A DNA stretch of 64,000 bases from Fibrobacter sp. UWB5 (GTDB taxonomy: Bacteria; Fibrobacterota; Fibrobacteria; Fibrobacterales; Fibrobacteraceae). A program made the translations under genes and the position numbers. This document shows, one piece after another, positions 52,678 to 61,172 of the stretch. The notes beneath the pieces are model-generated. The model was not told where the DNA came from. It made no database searches and was given only the letters and a program-made list of their open reading frames with translations. The first letter of the stretch is position 1. Every line of letters starts with the position of its first letter. Location: contig NZ_MWQH01000002.1 in NCBI RefSeq assembly GCF_002210295.1, forward strand, positions 310,001-374,000. The letters run 5' to 3'.

Positions 52678-53793
52678 ATGAGAAAAATTTCACTGTTTGC
52701 ATTGATTTGCCTTTTGGCGGTGTCGTTTGCTCAAGCGATGCTTGAACCTGCCAAGCGTAATGGTTTTACCAATATGACCGTTGTAACGGAGTATTCTGAA
52801 CTTTTGAAAGAAAAGAATGCCCGCAACGATTCCTTGTTGCCGGCCCTCGATGGCGACAAGGCCTTTGCCGAAGTGCTCCGCTTGAATCCAAATTTCTGGA
52901 GCTTGGGCGGTGCCCTGGACAAAGAAGAATCGGTGGTGACCAAGCTCAATGCGAAAGTGATTTTTATTGACGGTATTCGTGAAGATCCCTTCTGCGAAAT
53001 AGACAAGAATTCCGGCAGCACCGCGGGTGAATGGAATGTGCGCATTGGCGTGGACTTTGTGTCGGGTGGTTCCAATACGGTGCATATTCACGTGCAACAG
53101 TGCTTGGACTATGTGCGAGACCAGCTGGGATATGCTATTAAGAAGGGCGACAAGGTCGTCTTTGTGCCGCCTAAGAAGGTGCTCGATAAAATCAAGGAAA
53201 GCGAAATTCCCGATGCCATCGATATCGATATGCAGCAGACTTTGCTCAAGGCTCACGAAGACGTGAACCTGACGGGTAAATGCCCCAACAATATTGAAGC
53301 CTACATCATTTTGATGGATGTCTACAAGCAGGTCAAGAATCAGAAAATGGACTTTGTGGTCATTAACGACCAGCTGAATAAAAAGCGCAATGGTGCTGGC
53401 CGCGTACAGAGCTGCGCCTTTAGCCGCGAATGGAACAAACGTTACCACGAAAGTGCAAGCTTTGAATGCGACATCGATAACGACCGCTGCACCTACCGCC
53501 AAGAAAATGACGGCAATTCCGAATGGTCTATCAACTACGACAAGGACCGCTTTGAATACATTAACAAAAAGTTCCTGTTCTTCAACAGGAACCCGAAAAG
53601 CATTCACAAGGGAGGTACCATGCTCGACCTTCGCTTGCTTCGCCTATCGACGAACCTTTACCTGGAAGCCTACTTGAACTTGAAGGGTGAACCGGTAACG
53701 CTAGGCTTGATTATTGTGCCTGGTGGCGACAAGTCTATGGAAGACTATGATGATGGTGGCGATGACGAAGAAGAAGGCTTGATGATGGAATAG
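52678..53793 (+). CDS. Exported protein of unknown function
   Basis: From ATG 52678 the product is 371 residues. It has a signal peptide (ISLFALICLLAVSFAQA), a middle with KVIFIDGIREDPFCEIDKNSG, IGVDFVSGGSNTVHIHVQQ and several cysteines (CNC-style: PFCEID, QQCLDY, GKCPNN, QSCAFS, FECDIDNDRCTYR), and a beta-rich C-terminal half. The end is very acidic (EDYDDGGDDEEEG). No family was recognised. It is a periplasmic or surface protein by the signal peptide. Confidence 0.72.
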   Translation: MRKISLFALICLLAVSFAQAMLEPAKRNGFTNMTVVTEYSELLKEKNARNDSLLPALDGDKAFAEVLRLNPNFWSLGGALDKEESVVTKLNAKVIFIDGIREDPFCEIDKNSGSTAGEWNVRIGVDFVSGGSNTVHIHVQQCLDYVRDQLGYAIKKGDKVVFVPPKKVLDKIKESEIPDAIDIDMQQTLLKAHEDVNLTGKCPNNIEAYIILMDVYKQVKNQKMDFVVINDQLNKKRNGAGRVQSCAFSREWNKRYHESASFECDIDNDRCTYRQENDGNSEWSINYDKDRFEYINKKFLFFNRNPKSIHKGGTMLDLRLLRLSTNLYLEAYLNLKGEPVTLGLIIVPGGDKSMEDYDDGGDDEEEGLMME

Positions 53794-53867
53794 CGAAAAA
53801 AGACTTGCAAAAGCTTGCGCGATAGAATATATTGGGGATATACAACAAACTAAGAGGAGGAACAATT

Positions 53868-54365
53868 ATGAAACAAAAACTTTTATTCTTCGCTGCCGCG
53901 GTTCTGCTTTTTGCCGCGTGCTCGGACGATTCTTCAATCCAGTCGAGTACGGATAAGACGTCCAAGGTTACGACTTCGTGCAAGTTTGATGACTCCTGGT
54001 TCGAAGAAGCCTCTGCAAACGGTGGCTTTGCCTTGAAGAAAATGGCTTATGAGGAGTCGGAGCGGGAGCTGGGACGTAGTTTCTATGTCGTGGACCAGGA
54101 GGATTCTGTGCTTTTTGTGGTCACGGGAGTAGTTGATGCTTGCAATAGGTTGATTCGTGATATAGGCATGCGCATGGAGGGCGATACGCTCTACGCGACC
54201 CTAAACTATGAGCCGGATGTGGGGACAAATTGCCTCTGTTTTTGGGTGGATATGTCGTTTACGGCAGCAAAAAAGTATGGATCAGCGAAGACGATAATTA
54301 TTGGTGACGAGGTATTCCCGTACCGCGAAAAGGCTGAAAAGGCGGAATCTTCTTCGGAAGAGTGA
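53868..54365 (+). CDS. Lipoprotein of unknown function
   Basis: Start ATG 53868, with a strong AGAGGAGG ribosome site. The 165-residue product has a lipoprotein signal (FFAAAVLLFAACSDD; lipobox FAAC), a Ser/Thr-rich spacer, and a mature domain with cysteines (SCKFDDSW, DACNRL, GTNCLCFW). The domain end is Glu/Ser-rich. No family was recognised. A GC hairpin lies downstream at 54400-54414, followed by a T run. Confidence 0.72.
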   Translation: MKQKLLFFAAAVLLFAACSDDSSIQSSTDKTSKVTTSCKFDDSWFEEASANGGFALKKMAYEESERELGRSFYVVDQEDSVLFVVTGVVDACNRLIRDIGMRMEGDTLYATLNYEPDVGTNCLCFWVDMSFTAAKKYGSAKTIIIGDEVFPYREKAEKAESSSEE

Positions 54366-54399
54366 GTTTTGAGATTCTTTTACCCAAAAAACACCTTTT

Positions 54400-54422
54400 T
54401 GCCGGTCCGCCCGGCATTTTTT
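54400..54422 (+). terminator. Terminator after lipoprotein gene, overlapping a promoter
   Basis: GCCGG (54401-54405) pairs with CCGGC (54411-54415) around TCCGC and is followed by ATTTTTT. The same TTGCCG (54399-54404) is placed 17 bases before TATTAT (54422-54427), a plausible promoter for the PDZ gene, so the stem base may also be a -35 box. Confidence 0.6.
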
Positions 54423-54461
54423 ATTATATATTTGCTACAGATAGATTTATAAGGAGTTCTT

Positions 54462-55274
54462 ATGAAAAAGTTTGTCAAGGCTTCTCTTGTTGCGGCAATG
54501 CTTGCTGCTCCGATCATGGCCGACGAAGAATTTGGCGGTATTGGTGTCACGATTTATCAGATTCGTGACGGCGTGAAGGTGGCCGAGGTTATTCCGGGTA
54601 CTCCTGCTGCAGATACCAAGCTCCAGGCTGGCGACGTGATTACCGCTGTCGATGGAGTGAGCCTCAAGGGTAACGATATCGAAGCATCTAAGTCTATGCT
54701 CCGTGGTACGGTGAACAAGCCGCTGGAAATCACTTACGTGAGCGAAGGCGAAACTTATACCGCAACCATCCGTCGCGCCCAGATTACCGTGAAGGATTTG
54801 GAAAGCGCCAAGGTGGAATCCTGGTACAACAAGGCTGAATTCAACGCCCAGGAACTTGAAACCTACGCAAGCGCTACCGAAAGCAACAACAAGCAGCTGG
54901 TTGCCGTGCTCCAACAGGGCTCGCTGGTTGCTTCTGACGCCAAGGTGCGTGCAACGAATCTGAACGGCATTTATGTGGAACGCGTGAATGAATTTGCTCC
55001 GGCTCCCAAGGTGAATGGTAACATGAAGCCCGCTTCTGCTTTGCTCAAGGGCTTTAGCCGCAAGGCCATTAGCTTTGACCTCAAGTCTGCCGGTACTGCA
55101 ATCATTACGATTCTGAATTCCGACGGTGCCGAAGTGGCTTCTCTCCGCGCTGACAATGCTCAGCCGGGCTTCAACACTCTTCGCTGGAATGGCGAAAACG
55201 TTCCGAGCGGTCGTTACCTTGTTCGTATTGACCACAACGGTTCTGTTTCCGGCAAGAATGCCGTGCTGAAGTAA
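54462..55274 (+). CDS. Exported PDZ-domain protein with FlgD-like C-terminal domain
   Basis: The 270-residue product has a signal peptide (FVKASLVAAMLAAPIMA), a PDZ domain (about 22-108: GGIGVTIYQIRDGVKVAEVI, LQAGDVITAVDGVSLKG) and a C-terminal FlgD/type-IX-sorting-like beta domain (about 195-270: AISFDLKSAGTAIITILNSDG, GFNTLRWNGENVPSGRYLVRI). The latter fold occurs in secreted Fibrobacter and Bacteroidota proteins and may guide export. There is no protease domain, so it is a binding protein. Ribosome site AAGGAG lies 5 bases upstream. A terminator follows. Confidence 0.85.
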   Translation: MKKFVKASLVAAMLAAPIMADEEFGGIGVTIYQIRDGVKVAEVIPGTPAADTKLQAGDVITAVDGVSLKGNDIEASKSMLRGTVNKPLEITYVSEGETYTATIRRAQITVKDLESAKVESWYNKAEFNAQELETYASATESNNKQLVAVLQQGSLVASDAKVRATNLNGIYVERVNEFAPAPKVNGNMKPASALLKGFSRKAISFDLKSAGTAIITILNSDGAEVASLRADNAQPGFNTLRWNGENVPSGRYLVRIDHNGSVSGKNAVLK

Positions 55275-55301
55275 TTCGAACGCAGATCGTTTTTCTCACA
55301 A

Positions 55302-55332
55302 CCTCCGACAAAAATCGGGGGTTTCTTTTTTT
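55302..55332 (+). terminator. Rho-independent terminator after PDZ gene
   Basis: CCTCCGA (55302-55308) pairs with TCGGGGG (55315-55321) around CAAAAA and is followed by a T-rich run (TTTCTTTTTTT). One T-G pair is included. Confidence 0.88.
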
Positions 55333-55356
55333 GCATTTTTCTAAATTAACGCCAAC

Positions 55357-57822
55357 GTGATTTTATCTAGAACCCATCGTATTCTGTGGGCTTTTTTGGC
55401 ATTATGGATTTTTGCCATCGCCACTCCGACCGCCTTCGGCCAGGAGATGACTCGCTTTGAACTCGAAGAGCGTGTACAGGAAGAAGAGGATACGACGGAA
55501 GTGGACTGGATGAATGACACGACCGGTGTGGATACCATTGAATACCGCGCGGTGGACCTGGTTTACGATGTCGATAAATCGACCTTTAACCTGAATAACA
55601 GCGCCCAGCTCAAGTACCGTACAGCCACATTGGATGCCGACACGATTTTGTTCGACCAGGAAAACAGTATTCTGGCGGCGACAGGCGACCCGGTGCTGCG
55701 CGAGACCAAGAACCCTTCGCTTTCGGGTATGCGGCTCAAGTACAACATGAAAAGCCGTATCGGTGAAATCTATTACGCGACCACCTACCAGGATAACCAG
55801 CAACTGAACGGCATGGAAGTGCGAAGGCTCCCGGACCAACGAATTCAGATTGCGCGTGGCGACTTCAGTACTTGTAACGACTCGACCCACCAGCATTTCT
55901 ATTTCTATGGACGGCGCATGGTGGTAAAGCCTAAAGAGACGATTACCGCGCGCCCCGTGGTGCTGAACATTGCCGATGTGCCGGTGGCGGTGCTCCCGAT
56001 GATTGTGGCCCCCTTGAAGAGTGGACGTAAGTCCGGCTTGTTGACTCCGAAGTTCGGCGGTGACCAGAAACAGGGTTACTACATGAGTAACCTCGGTTTC
56101 TATTACGCTGCAAACGACTACTGGGATGCAACGGTCAAGGGCGACATTATCGAAGGTGACGAGGCGCGATTTGAACGCTCAACTTTGACGGGTGAGGTGC
56201 GATACAAGAAACGCTACGTGCTCGACGGAAACGTGTCCTATACTTCGTACCTGGAAGAATTCGATATGGCGAACAGCGGTTACGATATCCGCTTTACGCA
56301 TAACCAGAACTTGACTCCCGATGGCAAACAGACGTTGAGCGGTTCGGGCTCCTTCGTCAGTAGCCAGAGTATTCGTAAGGACAAGGCTCTGGATGCCGAA
56401 ACGATTTTGAACCAGCAAGCGAATGCGCAGTTGACTTACTCGGGCCGCTTCGGAACGAACAAGAGCCTTACGGTGAAGGCGCGCCAGAACCACAACTTGG
56501 TGACGGACATGATGGAACGTGAAATTCCGGATATCCAGTACCGCATGAGTGGTCAGCTCTTTACGTTTGAACTGGATGAAGATGAAGAAGCGTATGAGGA
56601 CGGCTCGTTCATAAGCTACCTGGAAAAGTTCAACTACAACTTTAACAACCGCTTTAACTACTACACCAAGCGTGCACGTGATACGGTCAATGCCGTAGAC
56701 ACGACGGCTGAATATGTGGGCTATACGGGTACGTATTCAATGGATTACTCGGGCACGCTGTTCGATGTCATCAATATCACGCCGCGAGCCACCTTTACGG
56801 GTTACTGGACAGGAACGGGTTGGATCAATCCCGAGGATTCCCTCAAGTACCGCAAGCGTTACATGAGCCTTGACCCGGAACACGATGAATATGGTCAAGT
56901 GGCTTACAACCACAATTACAGCATTACGGCTGACACGAAACTTTATGGTATCTGGGTTCCTGAAATTGGCAGGTTCACGGGCGCAAGGCATGTGCTGTCG
57001 CCGAGCGTGTCTTACACGTACGCGCCAGAAATCGATACCGTGAAAAAGTTTGCGCCGCATCCGCTATTGGGTCAGACTCCGTACCAGATCGAACAGAAGA
57101 CTGTTGGCTTTGGCCTCAACAACGACTTTGATATCAAGTATTTGAAGGTGGTGGGCCACGCGGCCGATACGACCAAGGGCGATACGGCGAAGGCGGTGGA
57201 AGACGTATACGGTACGCGTCGCTTGCTTACGACTCGCCACAGCGTCTCGTATAACTTTGCTGCAGATTCGCTGCAGTTCTCGGACATTACGTCTTCGTTC
57301 GGCTTCCAGATTTTGCCGGATTACCTGTTTACGATCAATACCCGCCATAGCGTGTACCACAAGTTCACCGAAGACCCGAACAAGGTGCAGATGCCGGAAC
57401 TTATCTACTGGGGTTACGACTTTTCGAAGCGCTTTAGCTGGAGCGGTGAATACAATGGCGGTTTGCCGTCGCAGCTGGGCAAGTATGAAATGCTCAAGTG
57501 GACCTTTGGCTTTGACTATAGCTACAGCTTTAGCAGCACCCGCGTGGCTCGCGACCTGTTCCAGGACCGCGTGACCCATTCTACGGGAATTAGCGCGAGC
57601 TTGCAACCCACCAAGAACTGGGAAATGACTTACAGCACCCGTTACAACTATAACGAAGGGCGCTTCGTGACGCATAGCTTTACTTTTAACCGCGTGTTGC
57701 ATTGCTGGCAGCTTGACTTTAGCTGGACGCCTACGGGGCCTGCCGCAGGCTGGAGCTTCTCGATTTACGTGAGAGATTTGCCGGATATCAAGCTCAATGC
57801 GGGTAGCACGGAGACTAATTAG
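55357..57822 (+). CDS. lptD: LPS-assembly protein LptD
   Basis: LptD is the outer-membrane translocon that inserts lipopolysaccharide. The 821-residue protein has a signal peptide (ALWIFAIATPTAFGQ), an OstA-like jellyroll (about 75-185, LDADTILFDQENSILAATGD, RLKYNMKSRIGEIYYA), the conserved PLKSGRKSGLLTPKFG region and a long C-terminal beta-barrel. The start is a GTG at 55357 with little ribosome site. With lpxH it supports LPS. A TAAATT box lies 10 bases upstream; the promoter is uncertain. Two cysteine positions used in E. coli for disulfides are not obvious here. Confidence 0.9.
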   Translation: MILSRTHRILWAFLALWIFAIATPTAFGQEMTRFELEERVQEEEDTTEVDWMNDTTGVDTIEYRAVDLVYDVDKSTFNLNNSAQLKYRTATLDADTILFDQENSILAATGDPVLRETKNPSLSGMRLKYNMKSRIGEIYYATTYQDNQQLNGMEVRRLPDQRIQIARGDFSTCNDSTHQHFYFYGRRMVVKPKETITARPVVLNIADVPVAVLPMIVAPLKSGRKSGLLTPKFGGDQKQGYYMSNLGFYYAANDYWDATVKGDIIEGDEARFERSTLTGEVRYKKRYVLDGNVSYTSYLEEFDMANSGYDIRFTHNQNLTPDGKQTLSGSGSFVSSQSIRKDKALDAETILNQQANAQLTYSGRFGTNKSLTVKARQNHNLVTDMMEREIPDIQYRMSGQLFTFELDEDEEAYEDGSFISYLEKFNYNFNNRFNYYTKRARDTVNAVDTTAEYVGYTGTYSMDYSGTLFDVINITPRATFTGYWTGTGWINPEDSLKYRKRYMSLDPEHDEYGQVAYNHNYSITADTKLYGIWVPEIGRFTGARHVLSPSVSYTYAPEIDTVKKFAPHPLLGQTPYQIEQKTVGFGLNNDFDIKYLKVVGHAADTTKGDTAKAVEDVYGTRRLLTTRHSVSYNFAADSLQFSDITSSFGFQILPDYLFTINTRHSVYHKFTEDPNKVQMPELIYWGYDFSKRFSWSGEYNGGLPSQLGKYEMLKWTFGFDYSYSFSSTRVARDLFQDRVTHSTGISASLQPTKNWEMTYSTRYNYNEGRFVTHSFTFNRVLHCWQLDFSWTPTGPAAGWSFSIYVRDLPDIKLNAGSTETN

Positions 57823-57858
57823 ACGAGAGAACGCCACTTCGTGGCTACAGACGAGAGA
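57821..57858. repeat. AGACGAGAGA direct repeat flanking a small hairpin
   Basis: AGACGAGAGA occurs at 57821-57830 and again at 57849-57858, with GCCAC-TTC-GTGGC hairpin (57833-57845) between. The first copy begins in the lptD stop codon. A similar word in reverse (AGTCTCTC) follows the cytochrome gene at 50553. It may be one copy of an intergenic repeat family. Confidence 0.5.
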
Positions 57859-57871
57859 CTAAAAAAATTGG

Positions 57872-58453
57872 ATGGATGCGATGGGTAAAACAAAAGTGAT
57901 TTTGGCGAGCGGATCTCCGCGACGCAAAGAAATCCTGAACCTGATTGGCGTGAACTTTGAGGTGGTGGTTTCGAACGAGGAAGAAAAGCCGACTTCGACA
58001 AACCCGCTCGATTTTCCGAAAGAAAATGCCTCTATAAAGGCGCTTGCCGTTTCGCGCAAGATGCCCTCTGAAATTGTACTTGGCTTTGACACCTTGGTGT
58101 TCCTGGACGGCAAGCCTTTGGGCAAGCCCCATTCCGAAGCGGAAGCTTTAGAAATGCTTACAAAGCTGAACGGGAGATCGCACAAAGTAATAACCGGCGT
58201 GGCCATTGCTCATGGCGGACAAATTATTAAAGCGGAATGCGAGGAAACAGAGGTTGTTTTTAGAAACTGCTCCAAACAAGAGCTCGAAAATTATGTAAAT
58301 TCTAAGGACCCGATGGATAAGGCTGGCGCTTATGGAATCCAGACCGGTGGCGCAAGGCTTATCAAGGAAATCCGGGGGTGCTACTACAACGTGGTGGGTT
58401 TGCCTGTAGCGCGGATGCTCGAGATGTTGGTTGATATGAAGGTAGAGGTATAA
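57872..58453 (+). CDS. maf: Maf nucleotide pyrophosphatase
   Basis: The 193-residue Maf protein has VILASGSPRRKEIL, VLGFDTLVFLDGKPLGKP, SHKVITGVAI and DPMDKAGAYGIQ, all family motifs. Maf enzymes hydrolyse non-canonical or excess nucleotides. An alternative start is 57881 (MGKTKVIL), which is closer to the family. Its stop overlaps the rodZ-like start in TAATG. Confidence 0.93.
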   Translation: MDAMGKTKVILASGSPRRKEILNLIGVNFEVVVSNEEEKPTSTNPLDFPKENASIKALAVSRKMPSEIVLGFDTLVFLDGKPLGKPHSEAEALEMLTKLNGRSHKVITGVAIAHGGQIIKAECEETEVVFRNCSKQELENYVNSKDPMDKAGAYGIQTGGARLIKEIRGCYYNVVGLPVARMLEMLVDMKVEV

Positions 58454-59451
58454 TGTCTAATCCAGCAGAAGAAATGCGACCCGAAGAAAAAGTGGGTCAG
58501 TTTATTGCAAGAGTTCGTGAAAGCCGCAAGATGACGGTGGAAGAACTTGCTGATTCTATTAAGCTTGGTGTCTCTTATATTAAGGCGATTGAAGCGGGCG
58601 AGTGGAGAACATTCCCGGTGGCCGCTTACGTGCGTGGTTATTTACGTTCTATTTCTCACGTTTTGAATTTGAATGCCGACCAGGTGCTCAAGGCTTACAA
58701 TGCCGAAAGCGGTGCTCCGGTTGAAACTGATTTTAACGATGTGTCGACGGGTCGCAAGCTTGCTCCTCTCAAAGAGGGCGAAATCAAGAAAAAGAGCATG
58801 GCTGTCCCCGTGGTGCTCGTTCTTCTCGTACTGGCATTCCTAGTCGCTTCCCATTTCTTGGATTTGGAATCCCTGGCCCAGCAGTCTAACGAACAGCAGC
58901 CCGCGGAAAAACTCCCGGTCGCTGTCGAAGATTCCATGACTCAGGAAATTCCGGATGGTGCCGAGGCTGTTCCGGCTGATTCCATGGCCGCGGTTGATAC
59001 CGCCGCTAAGGATTCTCCTGCAAACCAGGCCGCAGCCAATACGACGGTGAGCCAGGCTGTGGTGGATTCGGCGATCAAGAAATCTGACTTGCCGGCCTCT
59101 GCAACGATTTTCATTTCGTCTGATTCCAAGAAGGATTCTGCAAAGACGGCTGTTCCGACGACTCCCAAGACTAGCAAGACGAACTTTGTGTTGATCGGTT
59201 CCGGCGAATCCCTTTCTTGGGTGGGCCTCAAGCGTCGCGAAGATGCGGATTCCTTCTTGAAGGAAGCAAATATTTCTAGAGCCGGTGTTCGCATGGTTTA
59301 CAACACGAACGATACTTTGTGCGTAACTATCGGTGACCCGACGGCTATTGCCAAGATGCTTTTGAACGGTGTCGAAACTCCGCTTCCGGAAATGAAGTTT
59401 GGCCGCGTGACGCGCTTCCGCGTGTATGGTGGCGTGATTGTTAAAAAGTAG
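58453..59451 (+). CDS. RodZ-like HTH membrane protein
   Basis: The 332-residue protein has a HTH_25 domain (about 12-85, GQFIARVRESRKMTVEELAD, YIKAIEAGEWRTFPVAAYVRGYLR), a transmembrane helix (about 115-135, MAVPVVLVLLVLAFLVASHF), an Ala/Asp/Ser-rich periplasmic linker and a DUF4115-like C-terminal domain (about 255-332, ESLSWVGLKRREDADSFLKE). This is the RodZ layout, so a role in cell shape with MreB is inferred. It overlaps maf by TAATG and precedes hisB by 6 bases. Confidence 0.87.
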   Translation: MSNPAEEMRPEEKVGQFIARVRESRKMTVEELADSIKLGVSYIKAIEAGEWRTFPVAAYVRGYLRSISHVLNLNADQVLKAYNAESGAPVETDFNDVSTGRKLAPLKEGEIKKKSMAVPVVLVLLVLAFLVASHFLDLESLAQQSNEQQPAEKLPVAVEDSMTQEIPDGAEAVPADSMAAVDTAAKDSPANQAAANTTVSQAVVDSAIKKSDLPASATIFISSDSKKDSAKTAVPTTPKTSKTNFVLIGSGESLSWVGLKRREDADSFLKEANISRAGVRMVYNTNDTLCVTIGDPTAIAKMLLNGVETPLPEMKFGRVTRFRVYGGVIVKK

Positions 59452-59457
59452 AGGACT

Positions 59458-60045
59458 ATGATGCGTAGCACGTCTCTCACACGAAAGACCGGCGAAACCG
59501 ATATCGCCTTGTCGCTCAACTTGGATGATTCCACTCCGGGTTCTATCAATTCCGGAAACGGATTCTTGGACCACATGCTTAATTTGTTCCAAATCCATGG
59601 TGGTATCCATTTGGACTTGACCTGCAATGGCGATGTCCATGTCGATATGCACCATAGCATGGAAGACATTGCGATTGTGCTCGGTCAGGCCTTGGTGGAA
59701 TGCCTGGGCGACAAGAAGGGAATCGAACGCTACGGATTCTACTTTGTCCCGATGGACGAGGCTTTGAGCCGCGTGTGCATTGACTTTAGCAACCGCATCG
59801 GTTTTGTGTGGAACGTGAAGCTCCCGGCTGCCATGGCTGGCGGTATCGAAGCTAGCATGTTTGAACACTTCTTCAAGAGCCTGTGCGAAAACGCCCGCAT
59901 GAACCTGCACGTGGAACTGTTCTACGGCAATGACAACCACCATTGCCTGGAATCGATCTTCAAGGCTTTTGCCCGTGCCGTGGCTATGGCCATTGCCCCG
60001 AGCCGTAACGTGAAGGGTATTCCCAGCAGCAAGGGCGTGCTTTAA
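59458..60045 (+). CDS. hisB: Imidazoleglycerol-phosphate dehydratase
   Basis: The 195-residue enzyme catalyses the sixth step of histidine synthesis. It has GNGFLDHMLNLFQIHGG and VDMHHSMEDIAIVLGQAL (HHxxED metal motif), and a second FYGNDNHHCLESIFKAFARA motif, in the normal order. No fused phosphatase domain is present. Start is at 59458, with an alternative ATG at 59461. It follows the rodZ-like gene by 6 bases, probably co-transcribed. Confidence 0.96.
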   Translation: MMRSTSLTRKTGETDIALSLNLDDSTPGSINSGNGFLDHMLNLFQIHGGIHLDLTCNGDVHVDMHHSMEDIAIVLGQALVECLGDKKGIERYGFYFVPMDEALSRVCIDFSNRIGFVWNVKLPAAMAGGIEASMFEHFFKSLCENARMNLHVELFYGNDNHHCLESIFKAFARAVAMAIAPSRNVKGIPSSKGVL

Positions 60046-60053
60046 TAATTATT

Positions 60054-60126
60054 GCACCGAAGGTGCCCGCGAGAAACTATGTTTCGAGCGTTGGGAGAGT
60101 CTTAGGGAGGGTGAAACCCTCCCTTA
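60054..60126. terminator. Hairpin cluster and terminator between hisB and lipoprotein gene
   Basis: Three small hairpins lie in a row: GCACC-GAA-GGTGC, then GAAAC-TAT-GTTTC, then GGGAGGG (60105-60111) with TGAAA loop and CCCTCCC (60117-60123). The last is strong and convergent with the minus-strand gene, so it may stop transcription in both directions, though T runs are weak. Confidence 0.6.
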
Positions 60127-60720
60127 TCATATTTTCGGTACTCTGACTTTGTCGCCGGCGTTCAAGTGCTCTAGCATGACGCCGGCGTTTACTGATTGTA
60201 GAGCCGAGAGAACGTAGAAACGGGGGAGGCCTTGGACTCCGGCGCCGTAGGTACGCTTTAACAGCTTGAACAGGTCGTCGCCTTCGTTGGCGGTGACCGT
60301 TTTGTAAAGGCTTGCGTTAGAGGGGTCGGACTGCAGCTTCGAGAGGGCGGTCGCGAACCGGTCGGCGAAAAGTTCTGCGGAATTGTCTGCCTTGGGGGCG
60401 TTTGCCTGTTTTGCCCCCGCGGACTTGCCTGCGTGGTTCGCCTTCGGGGAGGTGTCCTTTTTGCCCGTGACAGAGCCCGGCAGTTTGAAAACCGGGGCGT
60501 CAAACACGTTCATGTTGATCTTTGCTTCGGCTTCGGCCCCTTTTTTAATGGGTTCCAGGGCTAAAATCGAGTCAAGGGCAGCGATGTAGGCGCTGTCGGG
60601 CCACTCGGTAAGGGGCATTTTCTGGTCGGTTACGATGATTTTTGCCACGGGAGCATCGTTCCCGCAGGCGATAAAAAGCGAAGGAATAATTGTAAAAAAT
60701 GCCACAGAAAATCTATTCAT
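60127..60720 (-). CDS. Lipoprotein with LysM-like C-terminal domain
   Basis: The 197-residue product has a lipoprotein signal (FFTIIPSLFIACGND; lipobox FIAC), a proline- and lysine-rich middle (about 75-110, with many Ala/Lys residues), and a C-terminal region that resembles a LysM domain (TVTANEGDDLFKLLKRTYGA, AGVMLEHLNAGDKVRVPK). It would be anchored in the outer or inner membrane and bind peptidoglycan. It is divergent from rpmE2. Confidence 0.72.
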   Translation of the reverse strand: MNRFSVAFFTIIPSLFIACGNDAPVAKIIVTDQKMPLTEWPDSAYIAALDSILALEPIKKGAEAEAKINMNVFDAPVFKLPGSVTGKKDTSPKANHAGKSAGAKQANAPKADNSAELFADRFATALSKLQSDPSNASLYKTVTANEGDDLFKLLKRTYGAGVQGLPRFYVLSALQSVNAGVMLEHLNAGDKVRVPKI

Positions 60721-60742
60721 GTTCCCAAAAATACTATTTCCC

Positions 60743-60771
60743 TTGCCAAAATGGCGAAATTCTTCTAAATT
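60743..60771 (+). promoter_or_regulatory. Promoter of rpmE2
   Basis: TTGCCA (60743-60748), 17 bases, TAAATT (60766-60771) lies 40 bases before the rpmE2 start. The match in boxes and spacing to the tRNA-Gln promoter supports it. Confidence 0.65.
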
Positions 60772-60811
60772 TAGGCTCTCAAAATCTAACTACTTCATAG
60801 GAAGTTTAAAA

Positions 60812-61114
60812 ATGAAAGAAGGTATCCACCCTAACTATCAACCGGTCGTGTTCGTCGATGCGAATACGGGTAAAGAATACATCACCCGCTCCACGAAGTC
60901 TTCCGCCGAAAAGAAGACTATCGATGGTGTTGAATATAGCGTAATTTCCTTGGAAATTACGGCTGATACCCATCCGTTTTGGACGGGCAAGCAGCATCGC
61001 GTGGATACGGCTGGCCGTATCGACCGCTTCAACAAGCGTTTCGCTGGCAACATCACTGGTGCAAAGCGTAAGACCCGCAAGGCTGCTCCTGCCAAGGCTG
61101 AAGACGCTGAATAA
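60812..61114 (+). CDS. rpmE2: 50S ribosomal protein L31 type B
   Basis: From ATG 60812 (AGGAAG ribosome site upstream) the 100-residue protein has MKEGIHPNYQPVVFVD, STKSSAEKKTIDG, ITADTHPFWTGKQ and RVDTAGRIDRFNKRF, the L31 type B pattern. The zinc CxxC motif of type A is missing, as expected for type B. The C-terminus has a Lys/Ala-rich tail (KRKTRKAAPAKAEDAE). It has its own promoter and a terminator at 61131-61158. Confidence 0.95.
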   Translation: MKEGIHPNYQPVVFVDANTGKEYITRSTKSSAEKKTIDGVEYSVISLEITADTHPFWTGKQHRVDTAGRIDRFNKRFAGNITGAKRKTRKAAPAKAEDAE

Positions 61115-61130
61115 TTACAGATAAATGAAT

Positions 61131-61158
61131 GGCTCCCTGAAAAAGAGGGGGCCTTTCT
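61131..61158 (+). terminator. Terminator after rpmE2
   Basis: GGCTCCC (61131-61137) pairs with GGGGGCC (61147-61153) with one T-G pair and is followed by TTTCTT. It lies 15 bases before the next start, so it may partly attenuate the lipoprotein. Confidence 0.75.
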
Positions 61159-61172
61159 TCAAAAGGATTCAA

